NCBI GenBank assembly: GCA_016929875.1
Contig: JAFGHZ010000130.1
Span: 1 to 6,527 of the forward strand
DNA from: Dehalococcoidales bacterium
GTDB lineage: Bacteria; Chloroflexota; Dehalococcoidia; Dehalococcoidales; Fen-1064
Length of the DNA stretch: 6,527 nucleotides
Direction of reading: 5' to 3'
Part shown: positions 1-5,769 of the stretch, piece by piece
Layout: every line of letters begins with the position of its first letter
Numbering within the stretch: position 1 is the first letter of the stretch
Translations under genes and position numbers: made by a program
Notes under the pieces: model-generated
What the model was told of the DNA's origin: nothing
Seen by the model: the letters and a program-made list of their open reading frames with translations, nothing else
Database searches by the model: none

Positions 1-888
1 ACCGGCTCCTTCAAAGACCGCGGGATGGTGGTCGCCGTCGCTAAAGCCGTCGAGGAAGGCAGTCAAGCTGTGATGTGCGCTTCCACCGGCAATACCAGCG
101 CCTCCGCCGCCGCTTATGCCGCCTACTGCGGATTGCAAGCCATTATTATGGTCCCCGAGGGTAAAATCGCCCTCGGCAAGCTGGCGCAGGCAATCGTCTT
201 CGGTGCCAAAATCATCAGTATCGACGGCAATTTCGACCAGGCGCTCCAGATTGTCAGAAAGCTGACGGAGACCTATCCCGTAACACTGGTCAATTCCGTA
301 AATCCGTATCGAATCGAAGGGCAAAAGACCGCCGCATTCGAGATTGTCGATATGCTGGGCGACACGCCCGACTTCCATTTCATACCCGTCGGTAATGCCG
401 GCAACATCACCGCTTACTGGAAAGGCTACGTGGAATATAACAAAATCGGGAAATCGAAGAAGCTGCCCCAAATGATGGGGTTCCAGGCGGAAGGCGCCGC
501 GCCCATCGTCCGTAATCAAATCGTCGAGAAACCGCAGACTATCGCCACTGCCATCAGAATCGGCAACCCGGCAAGCTGGCAGAAAGCGGTCGCCGCCCGC
601 GACGAGTCCGGCGGTATCATCGATATGGTCAGCGACGATGAAATCCTCGCCGCGTATCACCTGATGGCGGAGAAAGAAGGCATTTTCGGCGAGCCGGCCT
701 CGGCTACGCCGCTGGCAGGCTTGCTCAAGCTCAAAAGACAGGGTAAAGACTTCTCCGGTAAAAAAATCGTCTGCATCGTAACGGGCAACGGACTGAAAGA
801 CGCCGATACCGCCCTGAAAGGCGCCGGCAATTTCATCAAAGTCCCGGCAACCGAAAAAGCCGTCCTGGAAACACTGGGCTGGAAATAA
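1..888 (+). CDS. thrC: Threonine synthase, 5'-truncated by window edge
   Basis: Pyridoxal-phosphate enzyme that converts O-phosphohomoserine to threonine, the last step of threonine synthesis, in the cytoplasm. The frame is open from base 1, so the ATG at 25 is internal. The first visible residues are TGSFKDRGM, the family's PLP-lysine motif, with the Schiff-base lysine encoded at 13-15. Next come a CASTGNTSASAAAYAA segment (substrate/PLP loop), VGNAGNITAYWKGY (phosphate-binding loop of fold-type II PLP enzymes), EPASATPLAGL, and VTGNGLKD near the C-terminus. About 295 residues are visible. The family is usually near 350, so roughly 50-60 N-terminal residues lie outside the window. The TAA stop is at 886-888, and a transporter gene follows after 66 bases on the same strand. 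Other fold-type II enzymes such as threonine dehydratase are less likely because of the SFKDRGM and GNAGN motifs. Confidence 0.95.
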   Translation, partial: TGSFKDRGMVVAVAKAVEEGSQAVMCASTGNTSASAAAYAAYCGLQAIIMVPEGKIALGKLAQAIVFGAKIISIDGNFDQALQIVRKLTETYPVTLVNSVNPYRIEGQKTAAFEIVDMLGDTPDFHFIPVGNAGNITAYWKGYVEYNKIGKSKKLPQMMGFQAEGAAPIVRNQIVEKPQTIATAIRIGNPASWQKAVAARDESGGIIDMVSDDEILAAYHLMAEKEGIFGEPASATPLAGLLKLKRQGKDFSGKKIVCIVTGNGLKDADTALKGAGNFIKVPATEKAVLETLGWK

Positions 889-954
889 TATTCTGAAGAT
901 AGCCCTTCACTTGCACGCACACCCGTGGCGATATTTCAGAAATGAGTGGTGTGA

Positions 955-2205
955 TTGAAAAAACTGCACTACAGTTGGGTGATGGTCTATTTGTCCTCTT
1001 TCCTTCTGGCAATGGTAGCCTTAAGGATAAGCACATTCGGGGTGTTTTTACTACCGCTGACGGATGAGTTCAAATGGGAAAGAGGCTCCCTGTCTATTGC
1101 CATTACTATTGCAACAATCGCCGGGGCGGTTTTAGCGATTTTCATCGGCAAATTGAGCGATAAGTACGGCCCCCGCTTATTCGTTACGATTTACGCCGTC
1201 ATGACCTCAGTCGGATTTTTGCTGATGACGCAGGTCCGAGAACTATGGCATGTTTACGCAATCTGGGGTGTTTTGATGGGTTCTGCCAGTGCTTCTGCTT
1301 ACCTCCCGTTGATGTCCACCATCCCCAGATGGTTCAAAACAAAAATGACCACCGCCATCGGCATCACTATCACCGGTTTCAGCATCGGCTCCGTTGTCTG
1401 GCCGCCGGTCACTCAATTGCTGATCGACTGGCTGGACTGGCGCTGGACATTCGTGGTCATGAGCATCGTCAACGCAGTCCTCATTATCCCGCTGGCACAG
1501 CTTCTAAAAAATAAGCCCGAGGATTTAGGGCTGCTACCGTATGGTGAAACAGCCGTAGTGGATGAAAAGAAAAAGACGGCACCGTCCGTCGTGGGGCTAA
1601 CGCTCCGTCAAACTGTCAGGACATCGGGGTTCTGGCTCACAGGATTGATATTTTTTTGCTTTTACGCCGTTCTCAACGTAGTATTCATCCATATTATCGC
1701 CCATGCACAGGATATAAAGATACAACCGATAATAGCCGCCAGCACGATATCGATTATTAGCGGAATCAGTGTTTTTCCCCGATTGACAATCGGTTTCATC
1801 TCCGACAAAATAGGTTCGCTGAAGGCTCTGGTCATCGGACTCGCCGTCGCTACCGTAGCATTGGTCTTCCTGGTAGTATCTCCATCGGCATGGGCATTCT
1901 ACGCCTTTACGGTCATTTTCGGGCTTGCCTACGGTGCAACTGTCCCGCTGGAAACAGCCGTTCCTGCTATGCTGTTCGGCACGCGTTCCCTGGGGTCTAT
2001 AATGTCGATTATGGGATTGGTTTCTACGGTTGGATTTGCCGCCAGCCCGCCGATTGCCGGTGCTATCTTCGATGCTACCCAAAAATACCAGACGGCTTTT
2101 ATTACATGTCTGATACTGATGATAATCGGTCTTGCGCTGAGTGCTGTTATGCTCCGGTGGAAAAGTAAGTTGAAGTCATACCGAAATATACCGCATGATG
2201 TATAA
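955..2205 (+). CDS. MFS transporter, 12 TM, monocarboxylate/oxalate-formate antiporter-like
   Basis: A 416-residue inner-membrane protein of the major facilitator superfamily. Hydrophobic segments fall into two six-helix halves separated by a charged loop at about residues 183-220 (PEDLGLLPYG, then DEKKKTAP). The signature loop 2-3 motif is GKLSDKYGPR at residues 65-74, and a weaker copy, GFISDKIG, is at 280-287, as expected from the internal duplication. The overall pattern resembles the MCT/oxalate-formate antiporter branch, which moves small carboxylates, but the substrate cannot be read from the sequence. The start is TTG at 955, directly after an in-frame TGA at 952-954, with GAGTGG at 944-949 as a plausible ribosome site. 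GTG at 979 or ATG at 982 are alternatives, but they would remove the basic N-terminal residues ahead of helix 1. It lies between thrC and folE on the same strand. Neither neighbour identifies a substrate. Confidence 0.88.
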   Translation: MKKLHYSWVMVYLSSFLLAMVALRISTFGVFLLPLTDEFKWERGSLSIAITIATIAGAVLAIFIGKLSDKYGPRLFVTIYAVMTSVGFLLMTQVRELWHVYAIWGVLMGSASASAYLPLMSTIPRWFKTKMTTAIGITITGFSIGSVVWPPVTQLLIDWLDWRWTFVVMSIVNAVLIIPLAQLLKNKPEDLGLLPYGETAVVDEKKKTAPSVVGLTLRQTVRTSGFWLTGLIFFCFYAVLNVVFIHIIAHAQDIKIQPIIAASTISIISGISVFPRLTIGFISDKIGSLKALVIGLAVATVALVFLVVSPSAWAFYAFTVIFGLAYGATVPLETAVPAMLFGTRSLGSIMSIMGLVSTVGFAASPPIAGAIFDATQKYQTAFITCLILMIIGLALSAVMLRWKSKLKSYRNIPHDV

Positions 2206-2206
2206 T
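2201..2206 (+). promoter_or_regulatory. Possible -10 box for folE
   Basis: A perfect TATAAT overlaps the TAA stop of the transporter gene. A start about 7 bases downstream would leave a leader of roughly 30 bases carrying the folE ribosome site. No convincing -35 hexamer is found at 16-18 bases upstream (the bases there are near ATACCG), so this may be chance or an activator-dependent promoter. Confidence 0.3.
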
Positions 2207-2230
2207 TGTCTAAATCTGTCATTACCTGAT

Positions 2231-2235
2231 GGAGG
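2231..2235 (+). promoter_or_regulatory. Ribosome binding site of folE
   Basis: GGAGG sits 6 bases before the ATG at 2242. It supports that ATG over the one at 2229, which overlaps the site and is in another frame. Confidence 0.8.
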
Positions 2236-2241
2236 GCTCGA

Positions 2242-2811
2242 ATGGTCAACGAAGAAGAAATCAAAAAAGCGGTCGCCTCGATTATCACCGCCATCGGTGA
2301 AGACCCGAAGAGAGAAGGCCTGGCGGGTACGCCGAGGCGCGTCGCCGAGATGTACTCCGAGCTTTTCGCCGGGATGGATATCGACCCCAGAGAAGAGCTG
2401 AAAGTAGGCTACGAACTCGGCCACCGCGAGATGGTCATCGTGAAAGACATCCCCTTCTATTCGATGTGCGAGCACCACCTTCTGCCATTCTACGGCGTGG
2501 TGCATATCGGTTACATCCCCGATGTTGCCGGGAGAGTCATCGGCATCAGTAAATTTGCCAGGGTAGTGGATATTATCTCACGAAGACCGCAAATCCAGGA
2601 AAGAATGACTTCACAGATTGCAGATACGATTATGGAAGGTATTCAACCTCAGGGAGTGGCAGTGGTAGTTAAGGCGGAACACCTGTGTATGGTGATGCGC
2701 GGTGTGAAAAAACCGGGTACCAATATTGTAACTTCGGCGATTAGAGGGGCTTTCCGACAGAAAGCAGCCAGCCGTGCCGAGTTCTTCTCGCTGATTCAAA
2801 ACAACAAATAG
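2242..2811 (+). CDS. folE: GTP cyclohydrolase I (FolE, type IA)
   Basis: Converts GTP to 7,8-dihydroneopterin triphosphate, the first committed step of tetrahydrofolate synthesis and of other pterins. The 189 residues match the length of compact bacterial FolE proteins. GLAGTPRRVAEMYSELF (about 26-42) is the conserved helix. MCEHHLLPF (75-83) and HLCMVMRGV (147-155) carry the expected zinc ligands Cys76, His79 and Cys149, plus the catalytic histidines His78 and His147. GISKFARVVDIISRRPQIQE (101-120) is the typical core signature. This is the zinc-dependent IA type, not the IB (FolE2) type. It starts 36 bases after the transporter stop, so it may be cotranscribed or driven from the TATAAT at 2201. 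No other folate or queuosine gene is in the window, so the pathway it serves here is inferred from the family. It converges with the minus-strand gene ending at 2815. Confidence 0.97.
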   Translation: MVNEEEIKKAVASIITAIGEDPKREGLAGTPRRVAEMYSELFAGMDIDPREELKVGYELGHREMVIVKDIPFYSMCEHHLLPFYGVVHIGYIPDVAGRVIGISKFARVVDIISRRPQIQERMTSQIADTIMEGIQPQGVAVVVKAEHLCMVMRGVKKPGTNIVTSAIRGAFRQKAASRAEFFSLIQNNK

Positions 2812-2814
2812 GTT

Positions 2815-2958
2815 TTAGTCAGTGGAAGGAATAGATTTGACTTGCTGGAGCTTTACTTCTTTACCGCAGCAGGTAACCTGTCCGGCTCCGCTCTTGATGC
2901 AGAGCACCTCAGTGCCGCAGACTTCACACTTATATCTTTTACCTAATTGGCTTGCCAT
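2815..2958 (-). CDS. Desulforedoxin-like small iron protein (47 aa), copy 2
   Basis: A very short gene read on the minus strand from ATG at 2956-2958 to TAA at 2815-2817. The protein begins MASQLGKRYKCEVCGTEV and has C11-x2-C14-x15-C30-C31, the same spacing as the four iron ligands of desulforedoxin (a 36-residue protein from sulfate reducers). Such domains bind one Fe(SCys)4 centre, occur alone or as the N-terminal domain of desulfoferrodoxin, and act in electron transfer or oxidative-stress defence in anaerobes. This copy has an extra cysteine at position 20 and an eight-residue tail (VKSIPSTD). AAGGAG at 2968-2973 lies 9 bases before the start. It follows its paralogue by 27 bases and is 20/39 identical to it without gaps, so a tandem duplication is likely. 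The stop codon lies only 3 bases from the folE stop. The partner protein is unknown. Confidence 0.85.
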   Translation of the reverse strand: MASQLGKRYKCEVCGTEVLCIKSGAGQVTCCGKEVKLQQVKSIPSTD

Positions 2959-2985
2959 GTGCAAATTCTCCTTCAGTGAAATAGG

Positions 2986-3105
2986 TTATTTCTTCAGTTC
3001 CATCGGCTGACCGCAGCAGGTAATAGTCCCTGCTCCGGGTTTGGTCACGATGAATTCGGTCCCGCACTTGGTACATTGATATTTTTTGCCTATCTGATTC
3101 GCCAT
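2986..3105 (-). CDS. Desulforedoxin-like small iron protein (39 aa), copy 1
   Basis: A 39-residue protein, MANQIGKKYQCTKCGTEF..., read on the minus strand from ATG at 3103-3105 to TAA at 2986-2988. The four cysteines C11, C14, C30 and C31 reproduce the desulforedoxin iron site (CxxC, 15 residues, CC), with the usual glycine-rich turn (GAGT) ahead of the paired cysteines. The length is close to free-standing desulforedoxin, so this is a complete gene and not a broken desulfoferrodoxin: no SOR (neelaredoxin) domain follows. AGGTGA at 3112-3117 is 6 bases before the start. It is the first gene of a two-gene unit driven by the promoter at 3141-3170. By family analogy it should be a small cytoplasmic redox or metal-binding protein. 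A structural zinc instead of iron is possible, because the ligand set does not separate the two. Confidence 0.87.
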   Translation of the reverse strand: MANQIGKKYQCTKCGTEFIVTKPGAGTITCCGQPMELKK

Positions 3106-3140
3106 TTCGTATCACCTTCCGATATAGATTGGTTATCTTA

Positions 3141-3170
3141 ATTATACGTCTCCACCGAATTTACCGTCAA
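3141..3170 (-). promoter_or_regulatory. Sigma70-type promoter of the desulforedoxin-like pair
   Basis: On the minus strand, TTGACG (3165-3170) and a perfect TATAAT (3141-3146) are separated by 18 bases. Transcription would begin near 3134, giving a leader of about 29 bases with the ribosome site of the first small gene. The -35 box differs from consensus only in its last base. This is the best promoter I can find in the window. Confidence 0.75.
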
Positions 3171-3184
3171 GACGAGTACTCATC
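3171..3184. promoter_or_regulatory. 14-bp palindrome abutting the -35 box, possible regulator site
   Basis: GACGAGTACTCATC is an inverted repeat with a perfect 8-bp core (GAGTACTC) and one mismatched pair in the arms. Its centre lies about 43 bases upstream of the predicted start of the desulforedoxin-like transcript, where class II activators usually bind. No regulator gene is present in the window, so the role is inferred from position and symmetry. Confidence 0.4.
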
Positions 3185-3323
3185 ATTACGCCATGATTTC
3201 GTCTCTTCTCCGCCATCAATAGGAAATTCAAGAGGGGTGCTGAACACTTGCCTGACTATTGGGTATTGGAACTTAAAATTGGGTTTTTATGCACAAACCA
3301 CAGTAATTCTAAAAAGAGAGACC

Positions 3324-3740
3324 TTACTCGCCCATCACCTGCACAATCACCGTCCGGCTCCGCGGGCGGTTATCGAAGTCCACCAGAATAATCTGCTGCC
3401 AGGTACCGAGCGTTAATTTCCTGTCGGTGAAAGGTACCGTTAGTGAAGCGCCCATTAGAGAAGCCCTTACGTGAGCATAACCGTTGCCGTCGCCCCAGCG
3501 TGTGTCATGGTCATAGGGAATATTTTTCGGCACCAGCTTTTCCCAGACCTTCTGCAGGTCCGCTACCAGCCCCGGCTCGAACTCGATGGTCGTAATCCCT
3601 ACCGTGGAGTGAGCGACAAAAACGGTCGCAATACCATTGTTAATCGTGGAATCGGTTACAATCTTCTGTACCCTGGCAGTAATGTCGATGATATCGGTAT
3701 CGCCCTGTGTCCGCAGACTGATTTCATTCGTCACTATCAT
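3324..3740 (-). CDS. yjbQ: YjbQ/UPF0047 family protein
   Basis: A 138-residue single-domain protein of the UPF0047 (YjbQ) family, for which weak thiamine-phosphate synthase activity is known in E. coli; the main physiological role is unsettled. The conserved blocks are all present: HSTVGITTIEFEPG (44-57), HDTRWGDGNGYAHVRASLMG (78-97), LGTWQQI (111-117) and DFDNRPRSRT (121-130). The histidines 44, 78 and 90 are the likely metal or active-site residues. Length and N-terminus (MIVTNEISLRTQ) fit the family, so the ATG at 3738-3740 is accepted even though its ribosome site (GAGACG) is poor. It starts 9 bases after the pyrK stop, so it is probably translated from the pyrimidine operon message as its last gene. 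No clear intrinsic terminator follows, only a short U-tract at 3311-3315 without a convincing stem. Confidence 0.9.
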   Translation of the reverse strand: MIVTNEISLRTQGDTDIIDITARVQKIVTDSTINNGIATVFVAHSTVGITTIEFEPGLVADLQKVWEKLVPKNIPYDHDTRWGDGNGYAHVRASLMGASLTVPFTDRKLTLGTWQQIILVDFDNRPRSRTVIVQVMGE

Positions 3741-3749
3741 CGTACGTCT

Positions 3750-4526
3750 CTACAGGCGCGCCATTTCGTCCCAGACAATCTCATCGAGCGGAAACACGGG
3801 ACCGTCTTTACAGACCTGTTTCAACCCATTCTTCGTGCGGATGGTACAGCCGTAGCAAACGCCCAGCCCGCAACCCATTCTCATTTCCAGAGATAGATAG
3901 ACCTGCTTGCCCATCAGCATCAACTGCCTCTGGTTTTCCGCAATATAACGCAGCATCGGCATCGGGCCGCAGACGAACACCCGGTCGGCCGCAGTAATAG
4001 AATTCGGGACAAGCGCCGTTACCATTCCTCTGTATCCTGCCGAACCGTCTTCCGTAGCGACTGCTAGATTGACTTCGCGAGGCAGGAGTTCTTTCGGATA
4101 AAGCTTCACCGCCGTGGCAGCACCCAGCAGCAACGTAACCTGCCTGCACGAATCCTTAATTTTATCGATTAGAAAACGGAGTGGTGCTATCCCGATTCCA
4201 CCGGCGACCAGCAAAACATTTCTATCTTCGCCTGATGTAGTGAAGCCATTGCCCAGCGGGCCGATAATATCCAGCGCATCGCCGTCTTTAAGATGCGACA
4301 GCCATTCCGTTCCCTTCCCGACTACCAGAAACAGCAGGGCAACTTTATCGCCCTCGACATTATGCACGCTGATGGGACGCCGTAAGACCGTTTCTTCCCC
4401 GCAACCTACCATCAAGAACTGTCCGGGCAATGATTGACGGGCTATTTCAGGAGACCTCAGCCACATCAGATAAACGCCGGGCATTACTTCCTGATTGGAT
4501 AGAATTTTAGCAGAGTCCTGTTTCAA
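3750..4526 (-). CDS. pyrK: Dihydroorotate dehydrogenase B, electron-transfer subunit
   Basis: An FAD and [2Fe-2S] protein that passes electrons from dihydroorotate oxidation in PyrD to NAD+. It has 258 residues, normal for PyrK. Order of domains: an N-terminal flavin-binding beta barrel with LRRPISV (48-54, FAD-binding), an NAD-binding domain with VAGGIGIAPL (107-116) and VCGPMPML (185-192), and the C-terminal cluster loop MGCGLGVCYGCTIRT. The cluster ligands are C219, C224, C227 and, further on, C239 in QVCKDGPVF. The start is TTG at 4524-4526, 7 bases after the pyrC stop. GGAGG at 4538-4542, inside the end of pyrC, gives it an 11-base spacing, and no in-frame ATG or GTG lies nearby upstream. 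The partner PyrD is absent from this window, so it must be encoded elsewhere, or this subunit serves another flavoprotein. The cluster loop separates it from general ferredoxin reductases. Confidence 0.93.
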   Translation of the reverse strand: MKQDSAKILSNQEVMPGVYLMWLRSPEIARQSLPGQFLMVGCGEETVLRRPISVHNVEGDKVALLFLVVGKGTEWLSHLKDGDALDIIGPLGNGFTTSGEDRNVLLVAGGIGIAPLRFLIDKIKDSCRQVTLLLGAATAVKLYPKELLPREVNLAVATEDGSAGYRGMVTALVPNSITAADRVFVCGPMPMLRYIAENQRQLMLMGKQVYLSLEMRMGCGLGVCYGCTIRTKNGLKQVCKDGPVFPLDEIVWDEMARL

Positions 4527-4533
4527 TTTAATC

Positions 4534-5769
4534 TCATCCTCCCCAGACGAAATGCTCCCCGGCGGAGATGGTTACCAGTACCTTGCCTCTCTGTACCGAG
4601 CCTGCCAGCGGAGTATTTTTTCCCTTGGAGGCAAACTTCTTAACATTGACCGTCCATTCTTTATCCGGGTCGAAGACGGTGATATCGGCTGTCATACCCA
4701 CCGCCAGACTACCCAGTTGTTTTCCCAGAATTTGCGCCGGCTTGATTGTCAGACAGGCAATCACCTCGTTCATCGTCAGGGCACCGCTGTGCACCAGTCC
4801 CATCAGGCTACTCAATGCCGTTTCGAACCCGCTGATGCCAGCCGCCGCCGAGGCAAAATCACCCTGTTTGTCGGCAGCGGTATGCGGTGCGTGGTCGGTA
4901 GCGATAATATCGATGACGCCTTCCTTCAATCCCTGAATCAACGCCTGCACGTCACGCTTTGTTCGTAGCGGTGGGTTCACTTTCGCCAGCGTCCCGTATT
5001 TTTTTACGGCATCTTTCGTCAGTGTCAGGTGATGCGGCGTTACCTCTGCCGTTACCTTGATGCCCTTCGCCTTTGCCTTACGAATCGACTGGACCGCACC
5101 AGCAGTGCTGACATGGGCAATATGCACCCAGCCGCCCGTCTTCTCCGCCAGTTTAATGTCGCGGGCAACAATCCTTTCCTCCCCCTCGGGTGCACCGCCG
5201 ACCGGCTCCTCACAATGGTCGATTACCGGCAAACCCAGCTCGCGGCTCTGCACCAACGCTTCTTTCATCAATGCCGCAGTTTTCACGGGTTCGCCGTCAT
5301 CGCTGAATCCTGCCACCCCGGCTTTCGCCAGGGCTTTCATATCTACCAGCGTTTTACCCTTTCTGCCGACAGTAACACACCCGATTGGCAGAACCACGAC
5401 ACCCTTTTCTTTATCGGCTTTCGATTTCACATATTTTATTGTTTCTTCACTGTCCATCGGCGGGTCGGTATTAGGCATACAACAGATCGTCGTAAAACCG
5501 CCTTTCGATGCCGCCTGTATGCCGGTAGCAATGGTTTCTTTAGCTACAAAACCCGGCTCTCGCAGATGGCAATGAAAATCTATAAATCCCGGACAGACTA
5601 CTAATCCGTTGACGAGTAAAACATTATAGTTCTCCCATCCCGGAGGGAAAAACTCTCCCTGAGCTTGCCAGACGATTTTACCTTCCCTGATGAGGAGACT
5701 GCCTGTACCGTCGATTTTCTGAGAAGGGTCGATAATTCGTCCCCCTCTGATTAGCAACCCTTTCGTCAT
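4534..5769 (-). CDS. pyrC: Dihydroorotase, class I
   Basis: A zinc amidohydrolase that cyclises carbamoyl aspartate to dihydroorotate, the third step of pyrimidine synthesis. The 411 residues run from an N-terminal beta segment (LLIRGGRIIDPS) into the TIM barrel. Metal ligands are visible: H66 and H68 in DFHCHLREPG, the bridging aspartate in GFSDDGEPV (about D157/D158, replacing the carboxylated lysine of the class II type), H185 in IDHCEE, H219 in HIAHVSTA, and D292 in ATDHAPHT. AAAGISGFETAL (308-319) and SKGKNTPLAG (381-390) are the family's substrate-side motifs. All catalytic positions are present, so it should be active. Between HCEE and the following EE-RIVARDIKLAE helix it is about 20 residues shorter than I expect for the class. 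The ATG at 5767-5769 overlaps the pyrB stop as ATGA, indicating translational coupling. The stop is 7 bases before the pyrK start. Confidence 0.96.
   Translation of the reverse strand: MTKGLLIRGGRIIDPSQKIDGTGSLLIREGKIVWQAQGEFFPPGWENYNVLLVNGLVVCPGFIDFHCHLREPGFVAKETIATGIQAASKGGFTTICCMPNTDPPMDSEETIKYVKSKADKEKGVVVLPIGCVTVGRKGKTLVDMKALAKAGVAGFSDDGEPVKTAALMKEALVQSRELGLPVIDHCEEPVGGAPEGEERIVARDIKLAEKTGGWVHIAHVSTAGAVQSIRKAKAKGIKVTAEVTPHHLTLTKDAVKKYGTLAKVNPPLRTKRDVQALIQGLKEGVIDIIATDHAPHTAADKQGDFASAAAGISGFETALSSLMGLVHSGALTMNEVIACLTIKPAQILGKQLGSLAVGMTADITVFDPDKEWTVNVKKFASKGKNTPLAGSVQRGKVLVTISAGEHFVWGG
4538..4542 (-). promoter_or_regulatory. Ribosome binding site of pyrK
   Basis: GGAGG on the minus strand lies within the last codons of pyrC. 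It supports the TTG start at 4526 (spacing 11). An ATT codon at 4530-4532 would have a tighter spacing of 5, but initiation at ATT is rare. Confidence 0.5.

Noticed and set aside
891..941. Inverted repeat TTCTGAA / TTCAGAA between thrC and the transporter as a terminator or operator
   Set aside because: The stem is only 7 bp with a 37-base loop, is AT-rich, and has no T-run after it, so it is probably chance.
1597..2082. Minus-strand frame of 161 codons within the transporter
   Set aside because: Its translation is rich in polar residues and cysteines with no domain pattern, and it overlaps membrane helices of the MFS gene fully.
2822..3010. Plus-strand reading frame of 62 codons
   Set aside because: It is antisense to the two desulforedoxin-like genes, whose cysteine pattern, ribosome sites and promoter are much better supported.
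3301..3323. Terminator after yjbQ (minus-strand T-run at 3311-3315)
   Set aside because: No GC-rich stem precedes the five T residues in the transcript direction.
3129..3416. Plus-strand reading frame of 95 codons across the intergenic region
   Set aside because: It runs over the minus-strand promoter and the end of yjbQ, has no recognisable domain and no ribosome site, and its second half is antisense to a conserved gene.
5029..5604. Long plus-strand open frames opposite pyrC
   Set aside because: They are shadows produced by codon bias on the opposite strand of a clearly conserved dihydroorotase.
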